A stretch of 64,000 nucleotides of DNA from Mycobacterium dioxanotrophicus (GTDB lineage Bacteria > Actinomycetota > Actinomycetes > Mycobacteriales > Mycobacteriaceae), in assembly GCF_002157835.1 (NCBI RefSeq), contig NZ_CP020809.1:744001-808000 (forward strand), given 5' to 3'. Shown here one piece after another: positions 46,631 through 55,075 of the stretch (its first letter is position 1; every line of letters begins with the position of its first letter). The translations under genes and the position numbers were made by a program. Below the pieces are notes generated by a model. That model searched no databases. It was not told the DNA's origin and saw only the letters and a program-made list of their open reading frames with translations.

Positions 46631-46646
46631 TGTGAGCCTAGTCACC
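46631..46646. promoter_or_regulatory. CRP-type site at the acs start
   Basis: TGTGA-GCCTAG-TCACC matches the CRP consensus TGTGA-N6-TCACA at 15 of the 16 positions considered (the N6 spacer counted as matching). Its position, 4-19 bp upstream of the acs ATG, overlaps the likely transcription or translation start and would suit repression or roadblock. Confidence 0.55.
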
Positions 46647-46755
46647 GAACGTTGCACGGGCGTTGGAGACGCACAACGCCGTCGGCTGTACGGCGCGCCC
46701 GATGCGCCGAACGGTCGAAGATCCGCCGTCCAGCGGTCGGCTAGCGTATGTGGGC

Positions 46756-47502
46756 GTGACCAATACCGACCCACTCGCGCCGCTGGCCGAGCTTCCGGGC
46801 GTGGCCGCGGCGTGTGATGAGGCCAGGGAGGCGCTCGGGCGGGCGCACCGGCACCGCTTCAACCTGCGCGGCTGGCCGCAGACCGCCGGCGAGGCCGCGA
46901 TGCGGGCGGCCCGGGCGTCGGCGGTGCTCGACGGCGGGTCCATCCAGCTGGCCCCCGACGGCGAGCCCGATCCCGTGACCGCGGGCGCGATCCGCGTCGC
47001 GGAAGCCCTCGAGGGTGGCGCCACGACGCTGGTCGGGGTGTGGCAGCGGGCGCCGCTACAGGCGTTGGCCCGACTGCATGCGCTGGCCGCGGCCGATCTC
47101 ACCGACGACGAACACCTGGGCCGGCCACGCACGGATCCCGCCGTCGGGCGCCGGTTGGAGATGCTCGCCGAAATCCTGACCGGAGGATCGCGGGTGCCCG
47201 CGCCGATTCTGGCCGCCGTCGCTCACGGCGAACTGTTGACCTTGGAGCCGTTCGGTACGGCCGACGGTGTGGTGGCCCGTGGACTGTCACGTCTGGTGAC
47301 CATCGCCAGCGGTCTGGATCCGCACGGCCTCGGCGTGCCCGAGGTGCACTGGATGAAGAAGTCGGGCGATTACCGGGCTGCCGCACGGGGATTCGCGGCG
47401 GGCACTCGCGACGGGTTGACGGCGTGGCTGCTGCTGAGTTCTGAAGCTCTACACGCCGGCGCGCGCGAAGCGCTGCAAATCGCCCAGTCTGCTGCGGGCT
47501 GA
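46756..47502 (+). CDS. Fic-like protein with degenerate motif (Rv3662c-like)
   Basis: A 248-aa helical protein starting at GTG. Around residue 170 it reads EPFGTADGVVAR where Fic enzymes have HPFxxGNGRxxR, flanked by the usual helices (LAAVAHGELLTL before, LSRLVTIASG after) and a Fic-like C-terminal YRAAARGFAAGTRDGLTAWL. The catalytic His and the GNGR anion loop are lost, so AMP transfer is unlikely. Orthologues are usually called oxidoreductase or hypothetical. It is divergent from acs; the Ms1 RNA terminator follows its stop. Confidence 0.7.
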   Translation: MTNTDPLAPLAELPGVAAACDEAREALGRAHRHRFNLRGWPQTAGEAAMRAARASAVLDGGSIQLAPDGEPDPVTAGAIRVAEALEGGATTLVGVWQRAPLQALARLHALAAADLTDDEHLGRPRTDPAVGRRLEMLAEILTGGSRVPAPILAAVAHGELLTLEPFGTADGVVARGLSRLVTIASGLDPHGLGVPEVHWMKKSGDYRAAARGFAAGTRDGLTAWLLLSSEALHAGAREALQIAQSAAG

Positions 47503-47532
47503 GCCCTTCTCGGCGACCTGTCCAGCAAACGC

Positions 47533-47836
47533 AATGCGGGCGGCGTTCCGAACTGTGTTCGGCTCGCCGCCCGCTAGCACGGATTCCGGTTACCAAGCGT
47601 GCAATGTGGGTTGCGTGGGTGGCCTCGGCGTCCTTGCGATGCGCTTCGGATGCAACCTCACCCAAGAGGCCGTCGTGTCCGTCCGCTTCTCGCAATCACG
47701 CAGGCCCGCAACACTTTTACCTATTCCGCGGCATGTGCTCCGCGTGGGTGCCGGGACCCGTGCTAGGGAGCCTGGTTCGGGAGATTTAGCCTTCTCTTCT
47801 GGCTATATCTTGGCTTCTCCAAGCTTCCGTGGTTCC
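47533..47836 (-). ncRNA. Ms1 / MTS2823-type 6S-like small RNA
   Basis: The 425-bp gap between the Rv3662c-like and Rv3661-like genes is where M. tuberculosis carries ncRv13661 (MTS2823), the Ms1 RNA that binds core RNA polymerase in stationary phase. On the minus strand I see a TTGATG box, a 17-bp spacer and TACAAA, then a start near 47836. The transcript runs ~304 nt, the published Ms1 length, to a strong hairpin (47536-47574). No convincing protein is encoded there. The ends are inferred from sequence and may be a few bases off. Confidence 0.72.
47536..47574 (-). terminator. 3' hairpin of Ms1, nested stems
   Basis: Outer arms GCGGGCGGCG/CGCCGCCCGC (10 bp) enclose inner arms CCGAAC/GTTCGG. 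It lies 33 bp after the stop of the convergent Fic-like gene and so may terminate both transcripts. Confidence 0.7.
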
Positions 47837-47845
47837 TTTGTACTA

Positions 47846-47861
47846 CGTGACCACAGTCACA
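47846..47861. promoter_or_regulatory. CRP-type site in the Ms1 promoter
   Basis: On the minus strand, TGTGA-CTGTGG-TCACG, with only the last base off consensus, fills the spacer between the -35-like TTGATG and the -10-like TACAAA boxes of the proposed Ms1 promoter. CRP bound there would block RNA polymerase. Confidence 0.5.
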
Positions 47862-47927
47862 TCAAGGCCCAAAATGAGCGAGTTTCCCGATCGTTACGCC
47901 CACGCCCCAGTTACTACATCCGGTAGC

Positions 47928-48800
47928 TCAAAAAGTGAAGCGGCGCAACAGTGAATACGTCAGCGCGCCTGCCGCCAGCGCACTCATACCCACCGCGGCG
48001 GTGGTGGCCACGGCGGCGCCTGATGGGGCGGCGGGGAGCCGGTCCCGCAGCGACACCGGTTTGGTGAACGTCCGCACCGGCCAGTCCCGCGCGATGGCCT
48101 CCTTGCGCAACGCCCGGTCCGGGTTGACGGCGGTGGGGTGGCCCACCGATTCGAGCATCGGGATGTCGGTCACCGAATCGGAGTACGCGTAGCAGTGGTC
48201 GAGCGCGTAGCCCTCGCGCGCCGCCAACGCCCGGATGGCCTCGACCTTGCCCTCGCCGTAGCAGTAGAACGCGATCTCACCGGTGTAGCGGCCGTCTTCG
48301 ACGACCATCCGGGTGGCCATGGCATGGGTGGCACCCAACGCCCGCGCGATCGGAGCGACGATCTCCTCGCCCGACGCCGACACCACGACGATGTCACGGC
48401 CGCAGAGCTTGTGGTCGGCGATCAGTTCTGCGGCTTCGGCGAACACCAACGGGTCGACGATGTCGTGCAGTGTCTCCCCGACGATCGACTTGACCTGTTC
48501 GACGTCCCAGCCCGTACACATGTTGGTGACGTACGAACGCATGCGGTCCATCTGGTCGTGGTCGGCGCCCGACATCAGGAAGAGAAATTGCGCGTACGTC
48601 GACTTGAGAACGGCGCGCCGGTTCAGTAGACCCTGATCGAAGAAAGGTTTGCTGAAGGCGAGCGTGCTGGACTTGGCGATGACCGTCTTGTCGAGGTCGA
48701 AGAACGCCGCTGTGCGCACCGGGCGACCGTTGGTCTGCCCGGCTTGCGGTGCGATCGGCTCCCCGGCAACCGGATCGGATGCACTCACATGCGCCAGCAT
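47928..48800 (-). CDS. HAD-superfamily hydrolase, SerB-like (Rv3661-like)
   Basis: A 290-aa HAD IB phosphatase. Motif I is FFDLDKTVIAKSS, motif II VVVSASGEEI, motif III within GEGKVEAI and motif IV AYSDSVTDIPML. A C-terminal membrane segment (AAVATTAAVGMSALAAGALTYSLL) suggests membrane attachment. Sequence type is that of the SerB/CicA-like group; the phosphate substrate is unknown. The ATG at 48800 or a GTG at 48788 may start it. Confidence 0.87.
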   Translation of the reverse strand: MLAHVSASDPVAGEPIAPQAGQTNGRPVRTAAFFDLDKTVIAKSSTLAFSKPFFDQGLLNRRAVLKSTYAQFLFLMSGADHDQMDRMRSYVTNMCTGWDVEQVKSIVGETLHDIVDPLVFAEAAELIADHKLCGRDIVVVSASGEEIVAPIARALGATHAMATRMVVEDGRYTGEIAFYCYGEGKVEAIRALAAREGYALDHCYAYSDSVTDIPMLESVGHPTAVNPDRALRKEAIARDWPVRTFTKPVSLRDRLPAAPSGAAVATTAAVGMSALAAGALTYSLLRRFTF

Positions 48801-48949
48801 AGAGGCCGGTGTCCGAGACACTCCGGCGGAGCCGCCAAACCGGCAGTTCACGGCACATGCCGAGGCGATCTGTCTCACCGGCGGCGTCTTGTTAACTCGC
48901 AGTCGTATCTCTTGCGTCTTTGGGCAGATCCGTGTGTATAGTGAGCATT

Positions 48950-49044
48950 ACTCGGCTTATGCCGAGGTGCATCAGCCCGACCCCCCGGGGCTGATACACG
49001 ACGACCTCCGCCTCCTCCCCCCCTGGCGGGGGTCGTCTCTTTTT
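48950..49044 (+). ncRNA. 6C small RNA
   Basis: The actinobacterial 6C RNA: a first stem ATCAGCCC/GGGGCTGAT with loop GACCCCCC, then a terminator stem ACGACC/GGTCGT with a loop holding seven C in a row, followed by TCTCTTTTT. TATAGT at 48937-48942 is a good -10 box, placing the 5' end near 48950. It lies between the Rv3661- and Rv3660c-like genes, as in M. tuberculosis. Its C-rich loops pair with mRNAs for replication and secretion genes. Confidence 0.88.
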
Positions 49045-49160
49045 CCGGGGAGGAATTCGCCGCCGCGCGGCCCCCGGTGAGTTATCCCCAACCCGTCGTT
49101 CATCCACATTCTTCGGTTCGGCGCTGGCGCCTCCGCCTCGACGGCCACAGGCTTGGGGCC

Positions 49161-50231
49161 ATGACCAATTCGACGCACGGGGTGCTCGCCATGATCGGCG
49201 ATCCGGTGTTGCGCGAGGATGCCGATCGCGTTGCCGCGGCTGCAGGTGTGCCGCTCGTTCACGTCGGCGAACCGTCCAGCCGCAAGGCGTGGACGGCAGC
49301 GGCGGCCGTGCTTCTCGACGCCGACGCGGCGGCCCGCTGCGCCCGGCGGGTGCTGCCGCGACGCGACCGCGTGACGCTCCTCAGCGTCGCCGCTCCGGTG
49401 CCCGCGGACTGGCAGGCCGCGATCTCGGTTGGCGCCCAACAGGTGCTGACCCTGCCTGCGCAAGATGCCGAACTGGTCGCCGCGCTGTCGGCTGCCGCGG
49501 TGGCCGACGACGGCGGCCGCGGCCCGGTGCTGGCTGTCGTCGGATCCCGCGGTGGCGCCGGGGCTTCCGTGTTCGCCGCCGCATTGGCACAGACCGCCGC
49601 CGACGCCGGCCCGGCGCTGTTGGTCGACGCCGATCCGTGGAGCGGCGGCATCGACCTGGTGATGGGCACCGAGGACGTGCCGGGTCTGCGCTGGCCCGAT
49701 CTTGCCCTGCAGAGCGGCCGGCTGGCCTTCCCGGCGCTGCGTGACGCCTTGCCGCGCCGCAATCAGGTGAGCGTGTTGTCCAGCGGCAGAACGGGTGTCG
49801 ACATCGATGCGGGTCCGCTGGGCGCCGTCATCGACGCCGGATGCCGCGGCGGTGCGACGGTGGTGTGCGATGTGCCGCGCCGGTGTACTGCCGCGGTGGA
49901 GGCCGCGCTGGACGCCGCCGATCTCGTCGTGCTCGTGACGCCGGCCGATGTGCGGTCTTGCGCGGCGGCGGGCGCTGCGCGGCCATGGCTGCTGGCCTGC
50001 AATCCGAATGCCGGTGTGGTGGTGCGTGGTCCGGCTCCGGGCGGGTTGCGATCGGCCGAGGTGGCCCGCATCGTGGAACTGCCGCTGTTGGCCGCGATGC
50101 GACCGGAGCCCGGCATCACCGAACTTCTCGAGCGCGGTGGCTTGCGGATGCGCCGGCGCGCACCTCTGGCCGGTGCGGCCCGACGGGTGCTCACCGTGCT
50201 GGCCGCGCATCCCGTGGGCGCGGCGGCATGA
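49161..50231 (+). CDS. ssd: Septum-site-determining protein Ssd (CpaE/MinD-like)
   Basis: A 356-aa ParA/MinD-superfamily protein. An N-terminal CpaE-like receiver fold (residues ~1-110) precedes the nucleotide region with VVGSRGGAGASVF; the conserved P-loop lysines are missing, as in the CpaE-like branch. The later motif LLVDADPWSGGIDLVMG is intact. Orthologue Rv3660c affects septum formation; its operon position also ties it to Tad pilus ATPases. ATG at 49161 is chosen; its stop overlaps tadA (ATGA). Confidence 0.85.
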   Translation: MTNSTHGVLAMIGDPVLREDADRVAAAAGVPLVHVGEPSSRKAWTAAAAVLLDADAAARCARRVLPRRDRVTLLSVAAPVPADWQAAISVGAQQVLTLPAQDAELVAALSAAAVADDGGRGPVLAVVGSRGGAGASVFAAALAQTAADAGPALLVDADPWSGGIDLVMGTEDVPGLRWPDLALQSGRLAFPALRDALPRRNQVSVLSSGRTGVDIDAGPLGAVIDAGCRGGATVVCDVPRRCTAAVEAALDAADLVVLVTPADVRSCAAAGAARPWLLACNPNAGVVVRGPAPGGLRSAEVARIVELPLLAAMRPEPGITELLERGGLRMRRRAPLAGAARRVLTVLAAHPVGAAA

Positions 50232-51298
50232 CCGCATCGCTGATCGAACGGGTACGGGAGCGGTTGGCGACCGAAGCCACCCCGCTCACGCCGGGGGTGG
50301 TCGCCGCGGCGATCCGGGCCGAATCCGGTGGGCTGCTGGGCGATACCGAGGTGCTGAGCAGCCTGCGGGTACTGCAGACCGAACTGACCGGCGCCGGGTT
50401 GCTCGAACCGCTGCTGTCGGCCGACGGCACCACCGACGTGCTCGTGACCGCGCCGGACGCGGTGTGGGTGGACGACGGGAACGGCCTGCGCCGCAGCACG
50501 GTCCGGTTCGCCGACGAGGCCGCGGTGCGCCGGCTGGCGCAACGACTGGCCTTGCTCGCGGGACGCCGCCTCGACGAGGCACAACCGTGGGTCGACGGTC
50601 AGCTCCCCGGGCCGGGCGCGGCCACGGTACGGCTGCACGCGGTGCTGCCGCCGGTGGCGGTCGGCGGCACGTGCCTGTCCCTGCGCGTGTTGCGGCCTGC
50701 CACCCAGGATCTGGCCTCCCTCACCGCATCCGGCGCCATCGCTTCCGACGCGGCCGAGCTGCTGCGAGCGATCATCGATGCCCGGCTGGCGTTCCTGATC
50801 TCCGGCGGAACGGGGTGCGGCAAGACCACATTGCTCGCGGCTCTGCTCGGTGCCGTGGCGGCAAGCGAACGGATCGTCTGCGTAGAGGACGCCGCCGAAC
50901 TGGCCCCGCCGCATCCGCATCTGGTGAAACTCGTGGCCCGCGGCGCCAATATCGAAGGGATCGGCGAGATCACGGTCCGCGACCTGGTGCGGCAGGCACT
51001 GCGGATGCGACCGGATCGCATCGTCGTCGGCGAGGTGCGCGGTGCGGAGGTCGTCGATCTGCTGGGTGCCCTCAACACCGGCCACGACGGCGGCGCGGGC
51101 ACGGTGCATGCCAACAGCCCCGCCGAAGTGCCTGCCCGGTTGGAGGCCCTAGGGGCGCTCGGCGGTCTCGGCGCGGCCGCACTGCGCAGCCAGGTTGCAG
51201 CCGCCGTGTTATCTGTAGGACGGTTGCGGGTGTACTCGACTGTCGCTGACGGTGGTTGGGATCGTGTTTGCGACCGTGGGCGACAGGTTTATCTGTAG
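50228..51298 (+). CDS. tadA: TadA/CpaF-type secretion ATPase with replaced C-terminus
   Basis: A 356-aa type II/IV secretion ATPase. Walker A is SGGTGCGKTTLL (near residue 195), the Asp box CVEDAAEL, Walker B RMRPDRIVVGEVRG, and the His box GHDGGAGTVHANS. It powers Flp/Tad pilus assembly. After LRSQVAAAV (near 51205) the expected last ~30 residues, with the VVLHV-type strand, give way to an unrelated tail ending QVYL. The tadB/tadC/flp genes that normally follow are absent, so the accessory island was inserted here. It may be inactive. Confidence 0.8.
   Translation: MTASLIERVRERLATEATPLTPGVVAAAIRAESGGLLGDTEVLSSLRVLQTELTGAGLLEPLLSADGTTDVLVTAPDAVWVDDGNGLRRSTVRFADEAAVRRLAQRLALLAGRRLDEAQPWVDGQLPGPGAATVRLHAVLPPVAVGGTCLSLRVLRPATQDLASLTASGAIASDAAELLRAIIDARLAFLISGGTGCGKTTLLAALLGAVAASERIVCVEDAAELAPPHPHLVKLVARGANIEGIGEITVRDLVRQALRMRPDRIVVGEVRGAEVVDLLGALNTGHDGGAGTVHANSPAEVPARLEALGALGGLGAAALRSQVAAAVLSVGRLRVYSTVADGGWDRVCDRGRQVYL
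51209..51298. repeat. Direct 10-bp repeats at the island edge
   Basis: TTATCTGTAG occurs at 51209-51218 and again at 51289-51298, 80 bp apart; the second copy contains the present tadA stop codon. CTGTCGC and GCGACAG also form an inverted pair between them. The first copy begins within a few bases of where TadA similarity ends, so this stretch is a candidate element terminus with recombinase-binding repeats. Confidence 0.45.
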
Positions 51299-51349
51299 TG
51301 CTGTCCTCGATGATCTGCGCTGTGCGGTGGCCGGAATTTGTTGGCGGTG

Positions 51350-54300
51350 TCAGGTTGTGGCGGTGGCGGTGGCGGTGGCTGGTTGCGGTGTGGGTGTGGG
51401 GTGTGTTGTGGGTGTGGTGGGGCGTTGTGGCCACCAGCTGGCTTGGCGGAGCAGGGTGGCGATGGCTGGGACGGTGAGGGTGCGCACGAGGAAGGTGTCC
51501 AGCAGCAGTCCGCAGCCGATGATGAGTCCGGTTTGGATCATGATGGCCACCGATCCGATCATGAGGCCGAACATGCTGGCGGCGAAGATGAGGCCGGCGG
51601 AGGTGATGACTGAGCCGGTGGTGGCCACGGTGCGCAGGACGCCGACGCGGATGTTGTGGGTGGATTCTTCGCGGAGTCGGGATACGAGCAGCATGTTGTA
51701 GTCGGCGCCGACGGCGACGAGGATGATGAACGCTAATAGTGGTACGGGCCAGGCGATTTCGTGGCCAAGGATCCATTGGAAGACGATGACACCGATACCG
51801 AGTGAGGCCAGGTAGTTCAGCACGACGGTGCCCAGCAGGTACAGGGGGGCGATCAGGGCGCGCAGCAGGGCGATGAGGATGAGTCCGACGATGACCAGGG
51901 TGGCGATGGCCAGTTGGGTGAAGTCGGCTGAGAGCAGGCGTTGGATGTCGGAGTTGACGGCGGGGAAGCCGGCGACGGAGACGGTGGCGTGGTCCAGGGA
52001 GGTGTTGGGTCGTGCGGTGTTGGCGATGTCGGTGATCTGGCGGGCCAGGTTCATCGCCTCGCCGCTGTAGGGGTCGGTGCTGGTGTCGATGGCGAAGCGG
52101 GCGGTTTTGCCGTCGGGTGAGAGGAAGTGTTTGGCGACGTCGGCGAATTGGCGGTTGTCGAAGGCTTCGGGGGGCAGGTAGAAGCCGGTGGCGGCATCGG
52201 ATCCGGCGGTGGCGCGGGCGGAGTTTTGCAGTTGGGCCGCGATTTGACTCATCCCGGACAGCATTTGGATGTTGCTGTCGGCCAGGGCGTGCACGCCGGT
52301 GGCCAGGGCGCGTGCGCCGGAGGCCAGTTGGCTGATGCCGTGTTGGAGTCGGCCGATGTTGGCGGCCAGGTTTTCGGGGTTGCCGAGGGTTTTGAAGGCG
52401 TTGTTCATGGCGGCCACGCTGTGTTGCACTTCGGTGAGGGTGCCGGTGACGGTGGCGTTGGTGGCCGGGTTGTACTGGTCGCCCAGGGTGGCGAGTTGGG
52501 TGAAGAATCCGTTGTCGCGCAGGGTGGTCAGCACGGTGACCTGGTCGCGGATCTGGGCGCATTGTGGGGTGGTCACACACCACGGTGAGGTGTTGAGTGC
52601 GGTGACGAGCGGGTCGAGGGCTGCGATGGCGTTCTGGGCGCGTTCGGCCAAGGGCCGGATGCCGGGGCCGGCCTGGATGGCGGTGTCGACCTCGGGTGCG
52701 GTGGCTGAGAGTTGTTGCAGCAGCGGGCCGAAGCGCTGCATGCTCTTTCCGGCGGTGCCGGCTTGGGTGAGTGCTCCGCCCAGGGGGGTGAGCGCGGTGC
52801 GCACGGTGGTGTCGAGTTGGGCTAGGCCGTCGGCGAGTTGGTCGGCGCCGTGGGTGAGCTTGTCCAGGTCGCTGCGCCGGTCGTTGCCCTGGGCCACCGA
52901 GTCGGCCATCTTGTCGCCGATTTGTCCGTTCTGCCAGGACAGTTGGGCTTGGTCGAGGCGTTGCCCGGCCGGTCGGGTGACCCCGGAAACACGTGTCACG
53001 GACGGGATTTGGGCGATGCGCGAGGCCATCTCGTCGAGGTCGGCCAGGGTCTTGCCGGTGCGCATGTCGGTGGGGTTTTGCACGACGAGGAATTCGGTGA
53101 TGACGACGTCTTTGGGGAAATGGCGGTCCAGCAGTTGATAGCCCTGGTTGCTGGCGGTGGTGGCGGGTTGTCCTTGGCGGTCGTCGTAGCTGATGGTCAT
53201 GGTCGCCGCGGCCGCCGACAGTGCCACCAGGATGGTCAGGCTGATGACCAGCAGTGGTACCGGGCGGCGCACTACGGCCACGGCCACGCTGTTCCAGTAG
53301 CGGCGGGTGCGGTCGGGTTTGGGTTCGCCGATGCCGCGGGTTGCGGCCAGCGCCAGCACCGGTGGCAGCAGGGTCACGGTGGCGGCGAATCCGACGGCCA
53401 CGGCGACCGCGCAGGCCGGGCCGAGTCCGGCGAACACGCTCAAGGTGGCGAACACCATGGCCAGAAAGGCCAGGGCCACGGTGCCCGCCGAGGCCAAGAT
53501 GACCCGGCCGATGCTGGCGGTGGCTGCGATGACCGCCTGATCGGCGGGCACCTGGGCGCGGCGTTGTTCGTGGTAGCGGCTGATCAGAAACACGGTGTAG
53601 TCGGTGCCGGCGCCGAGCAGGATCGCGGTCATGAATGCCACGGTGAACTGCGAGACGGGCATACCCAGTTCCCCCGAGTGCTGAGAGCACCCCACGCCCG
53701 ACGGCCAGGCTGATCCCGATCACCAATAGCGGCAGCAGTGCGGTGAACACCGACCGGTACACGATCAGCAGGATCAGGGCGATCAGCGCGGCGGTGGCGA
53801 TCGAGATGAACACCAGGTCGTGCTCGGCCGAGGCGATCTGATCGGCGAACGTGGCCGGTGGCCCCGTGACATAGGCCGTGGTGGATGTGTTGGCGAACGC
53901 CGTGTCGGTGAGGTCGCGCACGGCTTGCACGGATTCGGCCGCGGTGGGATCCCCCCGAGGGTGCCGGCCACCCCGACCGGCAGATACCAGGCCTTGCCGT
54001 CAGCGCTGACCGCCTGGGTTCTGGTGAGCGGGTCGGCCAGCAGATCCTGGACCAGCAGCACATGGTCGTGATCGGCGCGCAGTCGCCCCACCAGATCCTG
54101 ATAGCGCAGCTGATTATCGGCGCTCAGGCCGGCCGGGTCTTCCATCGCGACGAACAGCATCGTCTTGGACCCCTGCTCACCGAAGGCCGCACTCATGCGG
54201 TCTACGGTCTGAAACGACGGCACATCCCCGCGGGATCAGATCGACCGACTGTTGGCGCACCACCGTCTCCAACTGCGGGAACAGCAGCGCCAGCACCACC

Positions 54301-54452
54301 GCGGCCGCGATCCATCCACCGATCACTAATGCCTTGTGGCCCACCGTGAACGCCGCGAGCCGACCCAGCCGGGCGCTGTATTCCGAGGATCCGGACAGAT
54401 CGACTCCCCGCCGCCCACGGGAGGGCGTAGCCCCCTCGGTTCGATCGCCCAT
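51350..54452 (-). pseudogene. MmpL/RND-family exporter gene with three frameshifts
   Basis: Joined across frames it encodes an MMPL-type transporter of just over 1,000 aa, with an N-terminal helix, an extracytoplasmic loop, a first membrane block (AALIALILLIVYRSVF, then FTVAFMTAILLGAGTDYTVF), a long coiled-coil-rich second loop and a second block (VGADYNMLLVSR). The reading frame breaks at three G-runs: +1 at 54226-54229, -1 at 53951-53956 and +1 at 53671-53675. Correcting each by one base restores DLIPRDVPSF, GGDPTAAESVQ and SALGELGMPVS. It is either a real pseudogene or homopolymer sequencing error; the remaining 2.3 kb is intact. The tail is Thr/Pro-rich. Confidence 0.8.
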
Positions 54453-54483
54453 CCGCACGCCTCCCACAGAAACGAAACTATCG

Positions 54484-54498
54484 GTATCGCTACGATAC
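54484..54498. promoter_or_regulatory. GTATCG-N3-CGATAC operator before mmpL
   Basis: Perfect palindrome GTATCG-CTA-CGATAC, 32 bp upstream of the mmpL start, inside a longer symmetric stretch whose outer arms are ACTAT/ATAGT. It is shared, with one mismatch each, by 55050-55064 and 56274-56288. Confidence 0.65.
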
Positions 54499-54576
54499 TA
54501 ATAGTCCCACACGGGGATCGGAAGGGTCGCGCCGATCTTTCGGGCCATGGTTGCGGCCGGGGGCGTCGGGGGTGAA

Positions 54577-55002
54577 TTAACTTGCGGCGTCGTCAGATTC
54601 GTCGTCGGGCAGGTCGTGGCGCACCACCCGCACCCGCCCCCGGGGCAGGCATGCCATGTAGCCGTGGCGTTTGCCGTAGAGCTCCCAGGAGGTCGCGGCC
54701 TCCTGCGGGGCGACATCGATGCGATGGCCGCGGGAAAAACCCAGGTGCAATCCGCCGTCCTCGTCGCACCACGCCCCCGTGCACACCGCGCCGGCCAGGT
54801 CCAGCAGTGGACGCTGCTGGGCTGAGACGTTGCCCGGGTCGATGAGGACCTGCTCTTCGGGATAAGACGGTCCGATCGGCGGCAGGGTCAGCGGGATCGG
54901 GGTGGCGATCACCAATTCGTTGTAATCGTCGAGGTCGAGCACCAATCCGTCGCGCAACGAGACACGCTGAACGGTGCACCGCTCGATCCAGGGGGTATGC
55001 AT
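54577..55002 (-). CDS. DUF6188 family protein
   Basis: A 141-aa protein of the actinobacterial DUF6188 type, with VQRVSLRDGLVLDLDDYNELVI near the start and a hydrophilic acidic C-terminus (DLPDDESDDAAS). No catalytic motif or membrane segment can be seen. ATG at 55002 has GGGAG at the right distance. It carries its own copy of the 15-bp palindrome 48 bp upstream, so it is probably controlled with the mmpL and thioesterase genes. Confidence 0.7.
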   Translation of the reverse strand: MHTPWIERCTVQRVSLRDGLVLDLDDYNELVIATPIPLTLPPIGPSYPEEQVLIDPGNVSAQQRPLLDLAGAVCTGAWCDEDGGLHLGFSRGHRIDVAPQEAATSWELYGKRHGYMACLPRGRVRVVRHDLPDDESDDAAS

Positions 55003-55049
55003 GCCCGGCTCCCTTCGACACGTCATTGTGTCGCTTTATGGTACTGGGA

Positions 55050-55064
55050 GTAGCGCAGCGATAC
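55050..55064. promoter_or_regulatory. Operator copy before the DUF6188 gene
   Basis: GTAGCG-CAG-CGATAC, one mismatch from GTATCG-N3-CGATAC. It lies between the DUF6188 start and the end of the TetR gene. Confidence 0.55.
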
Positions 55065-55075
55065 TACTAGTCTCG

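Noticed and set aside
47534..47926. A 130-aa plus-strand frame in the gap after the Fic-like gene
   Set aside because: Composition is not protein-like and it lies antisense to the better supported Ms1 RNA.
51072..53930. A 952-aa open frame on the minus strand in the mmpL region
   Set aside because: Only its first ~75 residues are MmpL; the rest is an Arg/Pro/His-rich out-of-frame reading of the intact mmpL coding sequence, produced by a +1 frameshift in high-GC DNA.
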